NCBI RefSeq assembly: GCF_001758465.1
Contig: NZ_MJIC01000014.1
Coordinates: 186,001-250,000, forward strand
DNA: 64,000 bases
From: Marisediminitalea lipolytica
GTDB lineage: Bacteria; Pseudomonadota; Gammaproteobacteria; Enterobacterales; Alteromonadaceae
Direction of reading: 5' to 3'
Both the position numbers and the translations under genes were made by a program. The notes below the pieces were generated by a model. The model was given only the letters and a program-made list of their open reading frames with translations, made no database searches and was not told the DNA's origin. Positions 8,909 through 17,703 of this stretch are shown here, piece after piece; the first letter of the stretch is position 1, and every line of letters starts with the position of its first letter.

Positions 8909-10174
8909 ATGCAAGCATTTCTAGCCTGGATTGAAGCACGTATCCCAATGATGCGTGTAGCCAACATGCACGCTATCCAGTATCCGGCCCCACGTAACAT
9001 GAACTTCTGGTACGTATTCGGATTTCTGGCCACCATCGTATTAGTTAACCAAATCGTAACCGGTATCTGGTTAACCATGAACTTCAACCCGACGTCAGAA
9101 GGTGCCTTCGCGTCAGTTGAATATATCATGCGTGAAATCGACTACGGATGGATTATCCGTTACATGCACAGTACCGGTGCTTCTGCGTTCTTTATCGTGG
9201 TTTACATGCATATGTTCCGCGGTATGATTTACGGTTCTTACCAGAAACCACGTGAATTACTGTGGATCTTCGGTATGTTGATTTACCTGGCACTGATGGC
9301 TGAAGCCTTTATGGGTTACGTACTGCCATGGGGTCAGATGTCTTACTGGGGTGCTCAGGTAATCGTATCACTGTTCAGTGCGATTCCGGTGATTGGTCCT
9401 GACTTAGTTCAGTGGATTCAGGGTGACTACGTAATCTCTGGTGCCACACTTAACCGCTTCTTTGCACTGCACGTTATTGCACTGCCGCTGGTTATCGTAA
9501 TTCTGGTATTCCTGCACATTATTGCGCTGCACGAAGTGGGTTCTAACAACCCTGACGGCGTGGCTATCAAGCACAAGAAAGGCAGCCTGTCAGAAGACGA
9601 AAAAACCAAATTCGAAATTCACGAGTACTACACCAGTAAGTACGACATTGCTGATGATATCGTACCTTTCTTCCCGCACATCGTACTGAAAGACTTAGTG
9701 GCTTTCTGTATCTTCCTGGCGGCGTTTACTTACATTATGTTCTTCGCGCCGGAAATGGGCGGTAAGTTCCTTGAGCATCCAAACTTTGAAATTGCTAACC
9801 CGCTGAAAACGCCTGAGCATATCTTCCCGGTTTGGTACTTCACGCCGTTCTACGCGATTCTGAAAGCGGTACCGGATAAGCTGTTTGGTGTAATCGCCAT
9901 GTTTGGTGCGATCATCTTCCTGTTCCTGCTGCCTTGGTTCGACCGCGGTACAGTTAAGTCGTGGCGTTATCGCAGTGGTCTGCACAAGCTGAACCTGATT
10001 GTGTTTGCCATTGTGTTTATCTTCTTAGGTTACTTAGGTGGTACACCACAGGAAAACTGGAAGATTACTGCATCGCAAATCTTAACGGTTATGTATTTCG
10101 GTTTCTTCATCCTGCTGTTTATCTACAGTAAAAATGAAACAACTAAGCCTGTACCAGCGAGGATCCCTAAATGA
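8909..10174 (+). CDS. petB: Cytochrome b of the bc1 complex
   Basis: This 421-residue multi-span membrane protein carries the two b hemes and the quinol oxidation and reduction sites. Typical blocks include NFWYVFGFLA, the heme-ligand helices (RYMHSTGASAFF, FALHVIALPL) and PEWY-type HIFPVWYFTPFY; the classical PEWY here reads PVWY, as in many proteobacteria. The start at 8909 lies 1 bp after the petA stop. The last 4 bp overlap petC (ATGA). Confidence 0.97.
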   Translation: MQAFLAWIEARIPMMRVANMHAIQYPAPRNMNFWYVFGFLATIVLVNQIVTGIWLTMNFNPTSEGAFASVEYIMREIDYGWIIRYMHSTGASAFFIVVYMHMFRGMIYGSYQKPRELLWIFGMLIYLALMAEAFMGYVLPWGQMSYWGAQVIVSLFSAIPVIGPDLVQWIQGDYVISGATLNRFFALHVIALPLVIVILVFLHIIALHEVGSNNPDGVAIKHKKGSLSEDEKTKFEIHEYYTSKYDIADDIVPFFPHIVLKDLVAFCIFLAAFTYIMFFAPEMGGKFLEHPNFEIANPLKTPEHIFPVWYFTPFYAILKAVPDKLFGVIAMFGAIIFLFLLPWFDRGTVKSWRYRSGLHKLNLIVFAIVFIFLGYLGGTPQENWKITASQILTVMYFGFFILLFIYSKNETTKPVPARIPK

Positions 10175-10905
10175 GAAAACTAATATTTGCACTGGCGTTG
10201 CTGCTGCCTGGGATGGCACTGGCCGCTGGCGGAAACGTTCATCTGGACAAAGCTAACTATGATCTGAGCGATAAAGCATCGTTACAGCGTGGTGCTAAAT
10301 TATTCATGAACTACTGTCTTGGCTGTCACGGCCAGCAGTACCAGCGTTATCAGCGTACCTTTAACGATTTAGGTATTCCTGAAGATCTGGCGCAGGAAAA
10401 CTTACAGTTCACTGGCGAGAAAATCTCTGATTACATCGAGCGCTCTATGCCAGCCGAATCTGCTGCTCAGTGGTTTGGTGCGGCACCGCCGGATTTAACC
10501 CTGGTAGCTCGTGTACGTGGCGCTGACTGGATTTACACTTACCTGCGTTCATTTTACGTAGATGAGTCACGTCCATTTGGTGTTAACAACACGGTATTCC
10601 CTGAAGTAGGTATGCCGCATGTGCTGCAACCACTGCAAGGTACGCCTCGCATGGCCGAAGAAGAAGCCATGGTTGATGGTGAAAAAGTGACTCGTCATGC
10701 TGGTATCAAAACCGATGGTGACGGTGCACTGAGTACCGAAGAATACGATCAAGCGGTACTAGACCTGGTTAACTACCTGGAATACACCGGCGAGCCCTTC
10801 CGTTTAGAGTCAGAGTCTATAGGTAAATGGGTGCTGATCTTTATTCTGGTGCTGTTTGTATTCGTCTTCATGCTGAAGAAAGAATTCTGGCGTGACGTTC
10901 ACTAA
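10171..10905 (+). CDS. petC: Cytochrome c1
   Basis: The 244-residue c1 subunit passes electrons from the Rieske centre to soluble cytochrome c. It has a signal peptide (cleavage near A19), one heme-binding motif CLGCH (C49, C52, H53), and a C-terminal membrane anchor (about 222-240) followed by KKEFWRDVH on the cytoplasmic side. It overlaps petB by 4 bp. A strong terminator lies 31 bp downstream. Confidence 0.96.
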   Translation: MRKLIFALALLLPGMALAAGGNVHLDKANYDLSDKASLQRGAKLFMNYCLGCHGQQYQRYQRTFNDLGIPEDLAQENLQFTGEKISDYIERSMPAESAAQWFGAAPPDLTLVARVRGADWIYTYLRSFYVDESRPFGVNNTVFPEVGMPHVLQPLQGTPRMAEEEAMVDGEKVTRHAGIKTDGDGALSTEEYDQAVLDLVNYLEYTGEPFRLESESIGKWVLIFILVLFVFVFMLKKEFWRDVH

Positions 10906-10936
10906 TCGCCAGCGTTTTATAGTATACTAAATGACA

Positions 10937-10960
10937 GGGGGCGTCTCGCCCCCTTTTTTT
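10937..10960 (+). terminator. Terminator of petABC
   Basis: GGGGGCG (10937-10943), TCT loop, CGCCCCC (10947-10953), then seven T. Confidence 0.93.
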
Positions 10961-11024
10961 ACTTTCTGCTGCGTGTAAAAAACGTGCAGCAATACTCGAT
11001 TTAATGTATCTCGGAGGAGAATGA

Positions 11025-11657
11025 ATGGCCGTAGCCGCGAATAAGCGTTCAATAATGACGTTGTTCTCAGACACGATTGACATCTATAGTCATCAGGTTC
11101 GTATTGTTTTGGCCGAAAAAGGCGTTGGCGTTGAAATCAGCTACACTGATCCCACCAAACTGCCAGAAGACCTGATGGAGCTGAACCCCTATGGTACGGT
11201 CCCCACGCTGGTTGATCGTGAATTAGTGCTGTATAAGTCGCATATCATCATGGAATACCTTGATGAACGTTTTCCTCATCCGCCATTAATGCCTGTTTAC
11301 CCGGTTTCCCGAGGCCAAAGCCGCCTGATGATGCATCGCATCGAGCAGGACTGGTATAGCCTGGCTGCGCAAATCTTCCGTGGCGAAGGTGACGTTGCCA
11401 CTGCCCGAAATGATTTACGCGAAGCATTGTTAAGCCTGGCACCTGTGTTTGCCGAAATGCCTTATTTTATGAGCGAAGAATTCAGTTTGGTTGATTGCTA
11501 CCTGGCACCGCTGTTATGGCGTTTACCTGCACTGGGTATCGAACTGTCCGGCGCTGGCGCTAAAGACATTCATGCTTATATGAATCGCATCTTCTCAAGA
11601 AGTTCGTTTAAAGCGTCACTGACCGATCAGGAACGGGAAATTCATAACCCGCTATGA
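11025..11657 (+). CDS. sspA: Stringent starvation protein A
   Basis: SspA is a glutathione-S-transferase-fold protein that binds RNA polymerase and alters transcription in starvation and stress. The 210 residues begin with the conserved MAVAANKRS, then a thioredoxin-like N-domain (IYSHQVRIVLAEKGV, NPYGTVPTLVDRELVLYKS) and a helical C-domain. The start has a strong GGAGGA Shine-Dalgarno. sspB overlaps by 4 bp, the standard sspAB operon. Confidence 0.96.
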   Translation: MAVAANKRSIMTLFSDTIDIYSHQVRIVLAEKGVGVEISYTDPTKLPEDLMELNPYGTVPTLVDRELVLYKSHIIMEYLDERFPHPPLMPVYPVSRGQSRLMMHRIEQDWYSLAAQIFRGEGDVATARNDLREALLSLAPVFAEMPYFMSEEFSLVDCYLAPLLWRLPALGIELSGAGAKDIHAYMNRIFSRSSFKASLTDQEREIHNPL

Positions 11658-12097
11658 GTCAAATGACCTCCAACCAACCTTATTTGTTAAGAGCGTTTTT
11701 CGACTGGATTGTTGATAACGATCTGACTCCCTACATTGTTGTAGACGCGACAAATAGCCTGGTTGATGTACCGCAGGAATTTGTGCAGGACGGTCAGATA
11801 GTACTGAATATCTCACCGTCTGCCTGCGTAAACTTTTATCTGGATAAGGACGGTTTGTCCTTTCAGGCCCGTTTTAGCGGACAACCCCGTAGTCTGAGCA
11901 TGCCCTGTGAAGCGGTACTCGCGATATATGCCAGGGAAAACGGTGCCGGAACTGTGTTTGCTCCGGAAGGGATGCCGGCAGATGACAGCGCAGGTAGCGA
12001 AGCTCCGGTGCTTGAAGAAGCGAAAACGGATGCGGAAGTACCACCACAAACGCCACCCAAACCACGCGGTAAACCTAATCTGAAAATCATCAAATAG
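11654..12097 (+). CDS. sspB: ClpXP protease specificity-enhancing factor SspB
   Basis: SspB binds ssrA-tagged proteins and hands them to ClpXP. The 147-residue protein has the tag-binding fold (PYLLRAFFDWIVDNDLTPYI to about residue 110). An acidic, probably disordered linker follows, and the C-terminal GKPNLKIIK tail matches the ClpX-binding motif. It overlaps sspA by 4 bp and a terminator follows. Confidence 0.95.
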   Translation: MSQMTSNQPYLLRAFFDWIVDNDLTPYIVVDATNSLVDVPQEFVQDGQIVLNISPSACVNFYLDKDGLSFQARFSGQPRSLSMPCEAVLAIYARENGAGTVFAPEGMPADDSAGSEAPVLEEAKTDAEVPPQTPPKPRGKPNLKIIK

Positions 12098-12125
12098 TCG
12101 GTTTTACTGCTATTTCAGTTACCTG

Positions 12126-12162
12126 AAAAAAGCGTTAATTGCATAGCGATTAACGCTTTTTT
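12126..12162 (+). terminator. Terminator of sspAB
   Basis: AAAAAAGCGTTAAT (12126-12139) pairs with ATTAACGCTTTTTT (12149-12162). The A and T arms make it potentially bidirectional. Confidence 0.88.
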
Positions 12163-12320
12163 ATTGTCAGATTTTTATACAATTTGTCTTTTTTTTGATC
12201 TTTGGATGTTTTTAAAGTTTTGATTTTTATAGGCTTTTGTTTTTTGGTATGATATCTGCTACAACACTGTGCATTTGTTACAGGTGCTACGATAGTATTA
12301 ATTGTACAAGGAACAAAACC

Positions 12321-13085
12321 ATGTTGAAAAAGGCAATATTTTTGAGCGCAGCATTATTTGCTGGCTCTAGCAATGCCACATTACTTACTGATACATCAGG
12401 CTTAGGCTTTGATGTAACAACAGTTGGCGCGTCTACCATTGGTGGCGTGGTAGTAGATTTATTGGGTACCAATGGTACTCACATTATAAGCCAGTTAGCT
12501 GCAAGCAACCTTTTTGTGGGTTTTTATGATACTGGATCTCCGGCCCCTTACCAGGGTAACCCGGGAACTGTGGGTATACAGACCGGTTTCGATGCGGCAG
12601 TAACCGCAGCACTTGGTGGTGGTCTTGCTGGTGCCTCGTTCCGTTTCACACTCTGGGATGGTGATACTGCAACTGGTGATTTTGACGAAGACGATAACCT
12701 GCTGCTGATAAATGGTTTAAGCTTTGGTTCATGGAGCGATGTAAACGCAGAATGGACTAATGGGGCGGGTGCAGTTCTGGGTGCGCAAAGCGGTGGTGGT
12801 TTCCGCGATGATACCCTGGATACCGGTTGGTTTACCAGCACAGATACTGCACTGTTAGACGAACTGTTAACCAGTTTAGAAAGCACTGAAGAAATGGTTT
12901 TCCAGCTAATGGATGATGACCCATATGATAACTTCTTTGACTTTACTCAGGGTATTGACCAGGAACTAATTGATGTTGGTCAGGGACCTACAGTACAGCC
13001 TAGTGAAGTGTCTGCACCTGCTGCACTGAGCTTAATGGGTCTGGGTCTTCTGGGCATGGCGGGATTCCGTCGCAAAAAAGCGTAA
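12321..13085 (+). CDS. Secreted protein with PEP-CTERM-like (AP-type) sorting tail
   Basis: A 254-residue exported protein of unknown function. The signal peptide MLKKAIFLSAALFAGSSNA is followed by a Gly/Ala/Asp/Thr-rich, largely acidic domain. The tail has SAPAALSLMGLGLLGMAG and then RRKK, the layout of PEP-CTERM sorting signals (short motif, hydrophobic helix, basic end) with SAP in place of PEP. Such tails are processed by exosortases in known systems; none is seen here. The start at 12321 has AAGGA upstream; an upstream in-frame ATG at 12237 would precede the signal peptide with no RBS. A terminator follows, so the gene is probably monocistronic. Confidence 0.8.
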   Translation: MLKKAIFLSAALFAGSSNATLLTDTSGLGFDVTTVGASTIGGVVVDLLGTNGTHIISQLAASNLFVGFYDTGSPAPYQGNPGTVGIQTGFDAAVTAALGGGLAGASFRFTLWDGDTATGDFDEDDNLLLINGLSFGSWSDVNAEWTNGAGAVLGAQSGGGFRDDTLDTGWFTSTDTALLDELLTSLESTEEMVFQLMDDDPYDNFFDFTQGIDQELIDVGQGPTVQPSEVSAPAALSLMGLGLLGMAGFRRKKA

Positions 13086-13104
13086 GCTAGTATTGTTTTA
13101 TTAT

Positions 13105-13142
13105 AAAAGTAACGTTTACCACCAGGTAGGCGTTACTTTTTT
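13105..13142 (+). terminator. Terminator after the CTERM-tailed protein
   Basis: AAAAGTAACG (13105-13114) pairs with CGTTACTTTT (13131-13140), with more T residues after it. Confidence 0.88.
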
Positions 13143-13393
13143 CTTTTGTATCACTTCAATACCGCTCTGACATCCCGCATCAGCGTTTTCGCTGATTAAA
13201 TCCTTGTCCCAAAACCTGACGTGATTTTGTGATCTTTCCGTGAAAGTTTTGCGAGATTTTTCCGCCATGCTTAGTCCTGTTCGGATGAGTTAACGCTGCG
13301 CCAGCTGTCTCATCCAATTTACTCAAAGACTATTACAGCTTGTTTTCGTGCCTGCCTGGTGTAGCCGAAGACCAACAATGTGCGAGGAAATTT

Positions 13394-14107
13394 ATGAAAC
13401 TTAAGCAATTAACATCACTATTGGTTGCCAGCGGTTTTGCTGCGGTCGGCAGTTATGCTCAGGCCGCTGAGCTTGAAATTACGGTACAAAACCTGACAAG
13501 AGGTATTTATTTTACGCCTATTCTGGTTTCGGCTCATGTTCCGGAACATCACCTGTTCTCGGTAGGACAGCTTCCTGGCAGTGACATTCAGGCAATGGCA
13601 GAGGGCGGAGATATTTCTGGTTTAGCTGCTTCAGCAATGGCGATGAACGCAGACAATGCAGAAAACCCGGCGGCAGGTTTACTGATGCCTGCGGCCTCTA
13701 CCACAACCATGTTATCAACCAGCGATGGCAATACGGCGTTGTCAGTGGTTGCGATGATGTTACCCACTAATGATGGATTTATTGGCCTGGATGCCTGGCC
13801 TATCCCCCAGGAACCCGGCACCTATACTATTTACCTTAACGCTTATGATGCCGGAACTGAAGCCAATGACGAAATTCGTGGCGGTGGCGCACCAGGTGTT
13901 CCGGGTATGCCTGTTCCTCCTCCTCTTGAGGATCTGGTTGGCACCGGAGGTAGTGGTGTGACTAATGTTATTAACAGTGGGTTTGTGCATATTCACCCTG
14001 GTAGCCTCGGCGATGACGATGCAGCAGGGGGGCACTCTGATATTAATAATACGGTACAGCGCTGGCTAAATCCTGTTGCCATGGTAACTGTAACAGTGTC
14101 TGAATAG
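13394..14107 (+). CDS. Secreted Spondin_N-like domain protein
   Basis: A 237-residue exported protein: signal peptide MKLKQLTSLLVASGFAAVGS to AQA, then a beta-rich domain starting AAELEITVQNLTRGIYFTPI. The pattern ITVQNLT..., HLFSVGQLPG, LQAMAEGGD-like, SVVAMMLPTNDGFIGL and YDAGTEANDE is that of bacterial Spondin_N domain proteins, which are secreted and poorly understood. The stretch DAGTEAND is a likely metal-binding loop by analogy. The start at 13394 is chosen for the signal peptide and AGGA at 13385. The following gene, 8 bp downstream, is a paralogue. Confidence 0.8.
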   Translation: MKLKQLTSLLVASGFAAVGSYAQAAELEITVQNLTRGIYFTPILVSAHVPEHHLFSVGQLPGSDIQAMAEGGDISGLAASAMAMNADNAENPAAGLLMPAASTTTMLSTSDGNTALSVVAMMLPTNDGFIGLDAWPIPQEPGTYTIYLNAYDAGTEANDEIRGGGAPGVPGMPVPPPLEDLVGTGGSGVTNVINSGFVHIHPGSLGDDDAAGGHSDINNTVQRWLNPVAMVTVTVSE

Positions 14108-14115
14108 GAGGTCCC

Positions 14116-14823
14116 ATGGCTTTACAACAACGATTCGGACTATCCTTAGTCGCGTTAAGCTGTCTGACATTAGCGGCTTGTGATCACAATGATGACAACG
14201 ACCCGGCGCCTGTGCCACCCCCTGACATTTCTTACAGCTATGAGCTGACAGTGCAAAATATTACCCAGGGGCAACCACTTTCGCCTGTTGGCGTTACTTT
14301 GCACGCTGACGCCGTGATGTGGGAGGTAGGCATGCCCGCCTCGGATTCGTTGGAGTTGCTGGCAGAAGGCGGTGACAACAGTGAATTTCTGGCTACAGCT
14401 GGCGTCCTGGCCTCCGCTAGCGGTGCTGCGCCCATTCTTCCTGGTAATGACGAAAGCATCACGGTGACAGTTCAAAATGAGGCAGATGCGTATTTGAGTA
14501 TTGCGACTATGTTGGTAAATACCAATGACGCATTTGTTGGTATTACCGGTTATTCCTTAGCGGCTTTGGCAGTTCAGGATTCGGTGACCATGATGCTTCC
14601 TGTGCTTGATGCCGGTACCGAAGCTAACTCAGAAATGCAGGGGACGATCCCCGGTCCGGCTGACGGTGGGGAAGGGTTTAACAGTGAACGTGATGACGCT
14701 GATGTCGTTAGTTTCCATCCCGGCGTTGTAACGGAAGATGATGGACTGTCAATATCGGTACTGAAAAGCGAACATCGTTTTGATAATCCGGCGGTAAAAG
14801 TCACCATTACCCGGATTGAATAA
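14116..14823 (+). CDS. Spondin_N-like lipoprotein
   Basis: A 235-residue predicted lipoprotein with lipobox LTLAAC (lipidated Cys about residue 22), then an acidic linker rich in Asp and Pro. The Spondin_N-like domain shows ELTVQNITQGQPLSPVGV, EVGMPASDSLELLAEGGD, IATMLVNTNDAFVGITG and LDAGTEANSE. It is a clear paralogue of the preceding gene and shares its transcript (8-bp gap, GGAGGT Shine-Dalgarno). One product would be free in periplasm or medium, the other membrane-tethered. Function unknown. Confidence 0.82.
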   Translation: MALQQRFGLSLVALSCLTLAACDHNDDNDPAPVPPPDISYSYELTVQNITQGQPLSPVGVTLHADAVMWEVGMPASDSLELLAEGGDNSEFLATAGVLASASGAAPILPGNDESITVTVQNEADAYLSIATMLVNTNDAFVGITGYSLAALAVQDSVTMMLPVLDAGTEANSEMQGTIPGPADGGEGFNSERDDADVVSFHPGVVTEDDGLSISVLKSEHRFDNPAVKVTITRIE

Positions 14824-14919
14824 AACGTGGAATAAAATACTCCCTCTGCCGGTCTGTTGAAGTAATAACAGGTAAGCGGGCTATCGATACAGCCTGTAAA
14901 AAGTAAGCCGGGAGAGGGA

Positions 14920-15633
14920 ATGATTTTAATTGTCAGCGATAATCGTCAACGCAGTGCCCAGTTATTGATGTGCATAAAACGAGTCAGTGAAGACTGTGAC
15001 ATAGTATGTGCTTCAGCCGGTGTCATTCAGCGATGTTTGCAAAAGCGTTATCCTGTGGTGCTCATCGATGCTTCCTTACCGTTGTCAGAGCATGTTGAAT
15101 TAATTCGTCAGCTCCAGCTGAATCTTCCCGACAGCGCGATAATTCTTATGGCCCATAACGGTTGCGATGCAGAACGCATTATGGGTCTTGAGCTGGGTGC
15201 GCAGGATTATATTGAATATCCGTTTAACCCGGCCGAGGTACAGGCCCGGATTCGGGTGCAGTTGCGACGTGTTGAGCATCGCCTGCAGCAAGATAATAAC
15301 GGTCAAAAGCCAATTCGGATTGGCTCGTTTTCTATCGACAACAGCTATCATCGGGCTGAGCTTGACGGAAAGTGCTTGCCCCTTACTGCTAAAGAATTTT
15401 CGTTGCTGCATTTTCTGGCCAGCCATCCTGATCAGGTATTTTCCCGGGAGCAGCTGTTAACCTGTGTCTGGGGTTATCACTACGGCGGTTTTGAACACAC
15501 TGTCGCCAGTCACGTTAACCGCCTGCGTTCCAAGCTGGGTAAAACGGCAGCCGGGGTGAATCTGGTGGAAACAGTCTGGGGCGTTGGGTATAAGTTTAAC
15601 AGTGCTTGTTTGCTGTTAGCGCAAAGCGCATAA
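14920..15633 (+). CDS. OmpR/PhoB-family regulator with degenerate receiver domain (orphan)
   Basis: A 237-residue two-domain regulator. The N-terminal receiver-like domain (1-115) keeps D50 at the phosphoacceptor position (VVLIDASLP). The acidic pair is D7-N8, the switch Thr/Ser is M77 and the invariant Lys is Y100 (DYIEYPFNP). The C-terminal winged helix (about 130-230) is intact, with LTAKEFSLLHFLASHPDQVF, VASHVNRLRSKLG and VWGVGYKF. No histidine kinase is adjacent. It is probably a response regulator that acts without canonical phosphorylation; targets may include the Spondin-like genes just upstream, but that is inference. Confidence 0.85.
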   Translation: MILIVSDNRQRSAQLLMCIKRVSEDCDIVCASAGVIQRCLQKRYPVVLIDASLPLSEHVELIRQLQLNLPDSAIILMAHNGCDAERIMGLELGAQDYIEYPFNPAEVQARIRVQLRRVEHRLQQDNNGQKPIRIGSFSIDNSYHRAELDGKCLPLTAKEFSLLHFLASHPDQVFSREQLLTCVWGYHYGGFEHTVASHVNRLRSKLGKTAAGVNLVETVWGVGYKFNSACLLLAQSA

Positions 15634-15733
15634 CGATTGTCAGCCCGGGAGTTTCTAAGGATGTTGTCGCGGGCTGAAAATGAGTTTTTAAGTCCACGAT
15701 AAAGTTCAATATAAGTGCTTTTCTCTGCTTTTT

Positions 15734-15777
15734 GTCGGGGTGCCGACGACACCCAGAGGGGAGGTGGCTCCCCTCTG
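15734..15777. repeat. Strong palindromes in a composite element
   Basis: GTCGG (15734-15738) and CCGAC (15743-15747) form a short palindrome. A perfect 10-bp stem follows: CAGAGGGGAG (15754-15763), GTGG loop, CTCCCCTCTG (15768-15777). No T run follows, so a simple terminator role is doubtful. Confidence 0.7.
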
Positions 15778-15787
15778 GACACCTCCA

Positions 15788-15944
15788 GTTCTTTAACCGC
15801 GAAGAAGCATACTGGTGTCGGGCAGGTAAAATCTATCGTCCAGAGCGAGCATCCTGCCCGCGCTGGCCGGAGCCGTCATCCATGACGCCTCTTCGCTTTT
15901 ACTTAATCTGCCAGACACCAGTATTTCGCGATATAAAGAACCAA
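15788..15944. repeat. Imperfect ~36-bp inverted repeats flanking an ~80-bp core
   Basis: The left arm (15788-15826; starts GTTCTTTAACCGCG and ends ACTGGTGTCGGGCAG) is an imperfect inverted copy of the right arm (15909-15944; starts CTGCCAGACACCAGTAT and ends AAAGAAC). The core holds the smaller palindrome GGCGTCATGGATGACG (minus-strand reading). The region lies between convergent genes and is GC-rich against an AT-rich flank. It looks like a dispersed non-coding repeat or a relic of a small non-autonomous element; no transposase is present. Confidence 0.6.
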
Positions 15945-16101
15945 AAACAAAAGCAGGTTGTTTTAACAACGACCTTTCATCGCAGACAATGTATTTAATC
16001 TTTTCTTTTAACCAAAGGCCATCCCCGAATTTGCGTAGCAAATATCGGCGAGCCCCTTGCATGTTATCTTGGGTGTAAAGCGTTTTTTGAAGCACTGCGA
16101 T

Positions 16102-17460
16102 TTACACCAAAAACAGTGTTGCGGTGCCCAAAAAGGCAAAGATCCCTACTACATCGGTGATGGTGGTTAGAATTACACTGCCGGCCAGTGCCGGATCAAT
16201 CCGCAGTTTCTTCATGACGATTGGCAGCGTGGCACCAGATAAGGCCGCGGCAATCATGTTCATCAGCATCGCAAACGCGATAATAACACCGAGCATGAAA
16301 TCCTGTTTCCAGGTGGCAATGACCGTGGCGATGAGTACGGCCCAGATTACCCCGTTCAGCAAGCCGATAGCTAACTCTTTTGAAATCAGCCAGCGGGCGT
16401 TAGATGGGTTCACATGGCCCAGCGCCATACCACGGATAACCAGTGTCAGTGTTTGGTTACCGGCTACGCCACCCATACTGGGGACGATAGTATTTAAGAT
16501 TGCCAGCACGGCTAACTGACTTAAAGTGGCTTCAAACAAATCGCTGACCGCCGCCGCCATCAGTGCGGTTAACAAATTCACGCCCAGCCACACCGAGCGA
16601 CGACGGGTACTTTGCCAGACCGGGGCAAAGGTATCTTCTTCGTCATCCAAACCGGCCATACTCATCATGGAGTGCTCAGCATCTTCACGAATAATATCTA
16701 CCACGTCATCAATGGTTATCCGACCCACCAGGCGATGTTTATCATCGACAACCGGGGCAGATAACCAGTTATAACGTTCGAACATGCTGGCCACTTCATC
16801 ATCGGGCATATTAACCGGAATTGCTTCGGGCTCTTCGTCCATGACATCCGCAACGGTAGCATCAGGATCCGTGGTTAACAGGCGGGCTACCGGGACAATT
16901 CCCACCAGGTTGTCGGAGCGACTGACCACGTAGAAGGTATCGGTATTTTCCGGCAGATCACCTTTTAAGCGCAGATATCTTAATACCACATCAATGGAGA
17001 CTTCCGGGCGCAGGGTGATGGTATCGGTGTTCATGATGAACCCGGCGGTTTCCTCGCCGTAGGACATCGCTTGTTCTGCCCGGTGACGATCCTGGGCATC
17101 CATCGACTGTAATACATCCTGTAGCACTTCTTCCGGCAGGCTCGATAAGGTTTCGGCCAAATCGTCGGTGTCCATGTCTTCCAGGGCATCAACGACCTTT
17201 GCAGGCATCATTTTAGCAATAATACCGTTACGGACTTCTTCGGAGAGTTCTTCAATAACATCACCGTGAAAATCACTGTCGAGTAATTCCCACAGGTCGT
17301 CACGGGTTTTGGTGGGGCTGGATTCCAGAATGTGCGCGACGTCGCTGGGCGGCAGCTCGTGCAAATGCTTACGTACCGAGACAAAACGGCCCTCAGACAA
17401 GGCCTGATTTATTTCGCGCAGTTGCCCCCGTGCGTAATTCGACTCAATCGCTTCAGCCAC
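16102..17460 (-). CDS. mgtE: Magnesium transporter MgtE
   Basis: A 452-residue Mg2+ channel with the family order: N-terminal superhelical domain (about 1-130), two CBS domains that sense cytoplasmic Mg2+ (about 135-255, including the block RLVGRITIDDVVDI), and five transmembrane helices (about 285-450) with the pore-helix motif MGGVAGNQTLTLVIRGMALG. It is transcribed alone and its 3' end faces the regulator at 14920-15633 across the composite repeat region. No regulatory RNA was recognised upstream. Confidence 0.95.
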   Translation of the reverse strand: MAEAIESNYARGQLREINQALSEGRFVSVRKHLHELPPSDVAHILESSPTKTRDDLWELLDSDFHGDVIEELSEEVRNGIIAKMMPAKVVDALEDMDTDDLAETLSSLPEEVLQDVLQSMDAQDRHRAEQAMSYGEETAGFIMNTDTITLRPEVSIDVVLRYLRLKGDLPENTDTFYVVSRSDNLVGIVPVARLLTTDPDATVADVMDEEPEAIPVNMPDDEVASMFERYNWLSAPVVDDKHRLVGRITIDDVVDIIREDAEHSMMSMAGLDDEEDTFAPVWQSTRRRSVWLGVNLLTALMAAAVSDLFEATLSQLAVLAILNTIVPSMGGVAGNQTLTLVIRGMALGHVNPSNARWLISKELAIGLLNGVIWAVLIATVIATWKQDFMLGVIIAFAMLMNMIAAALSGATLPIVMKKLRIDPALAGSVILTTITDVVGIFAFLGTATLFLV

Positions 17461-17703
17461 TCACATTCCTTTCCACTATCACATTGGGTGTAGGGTAACT
17501 CAGGGGCGAATTTCTGTCATGGTCTAAAACAGCAGCAAAACTCATTTTTATGCAAACTGAGCTGCTGATAGCTAATAGCTATAGCAAAAAGATATATTGT
17601 TTTACATAAGTTATACAATATATGTTGCCGCGATTTGGTATAAAAGACGTGCTGTATTTTACTAAGAAACAATAACTTATACTAAAGTTGTAGGCGGTAG
17701 GCA

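Noticed and set aside
15793..16095. 100-codon minus-strand frame between the OmpR regulator and mgtE
   Set aside because: It reads through the inverted repeats and palindromes; no start signal or family pattern. Treated as part of a non-coding element.
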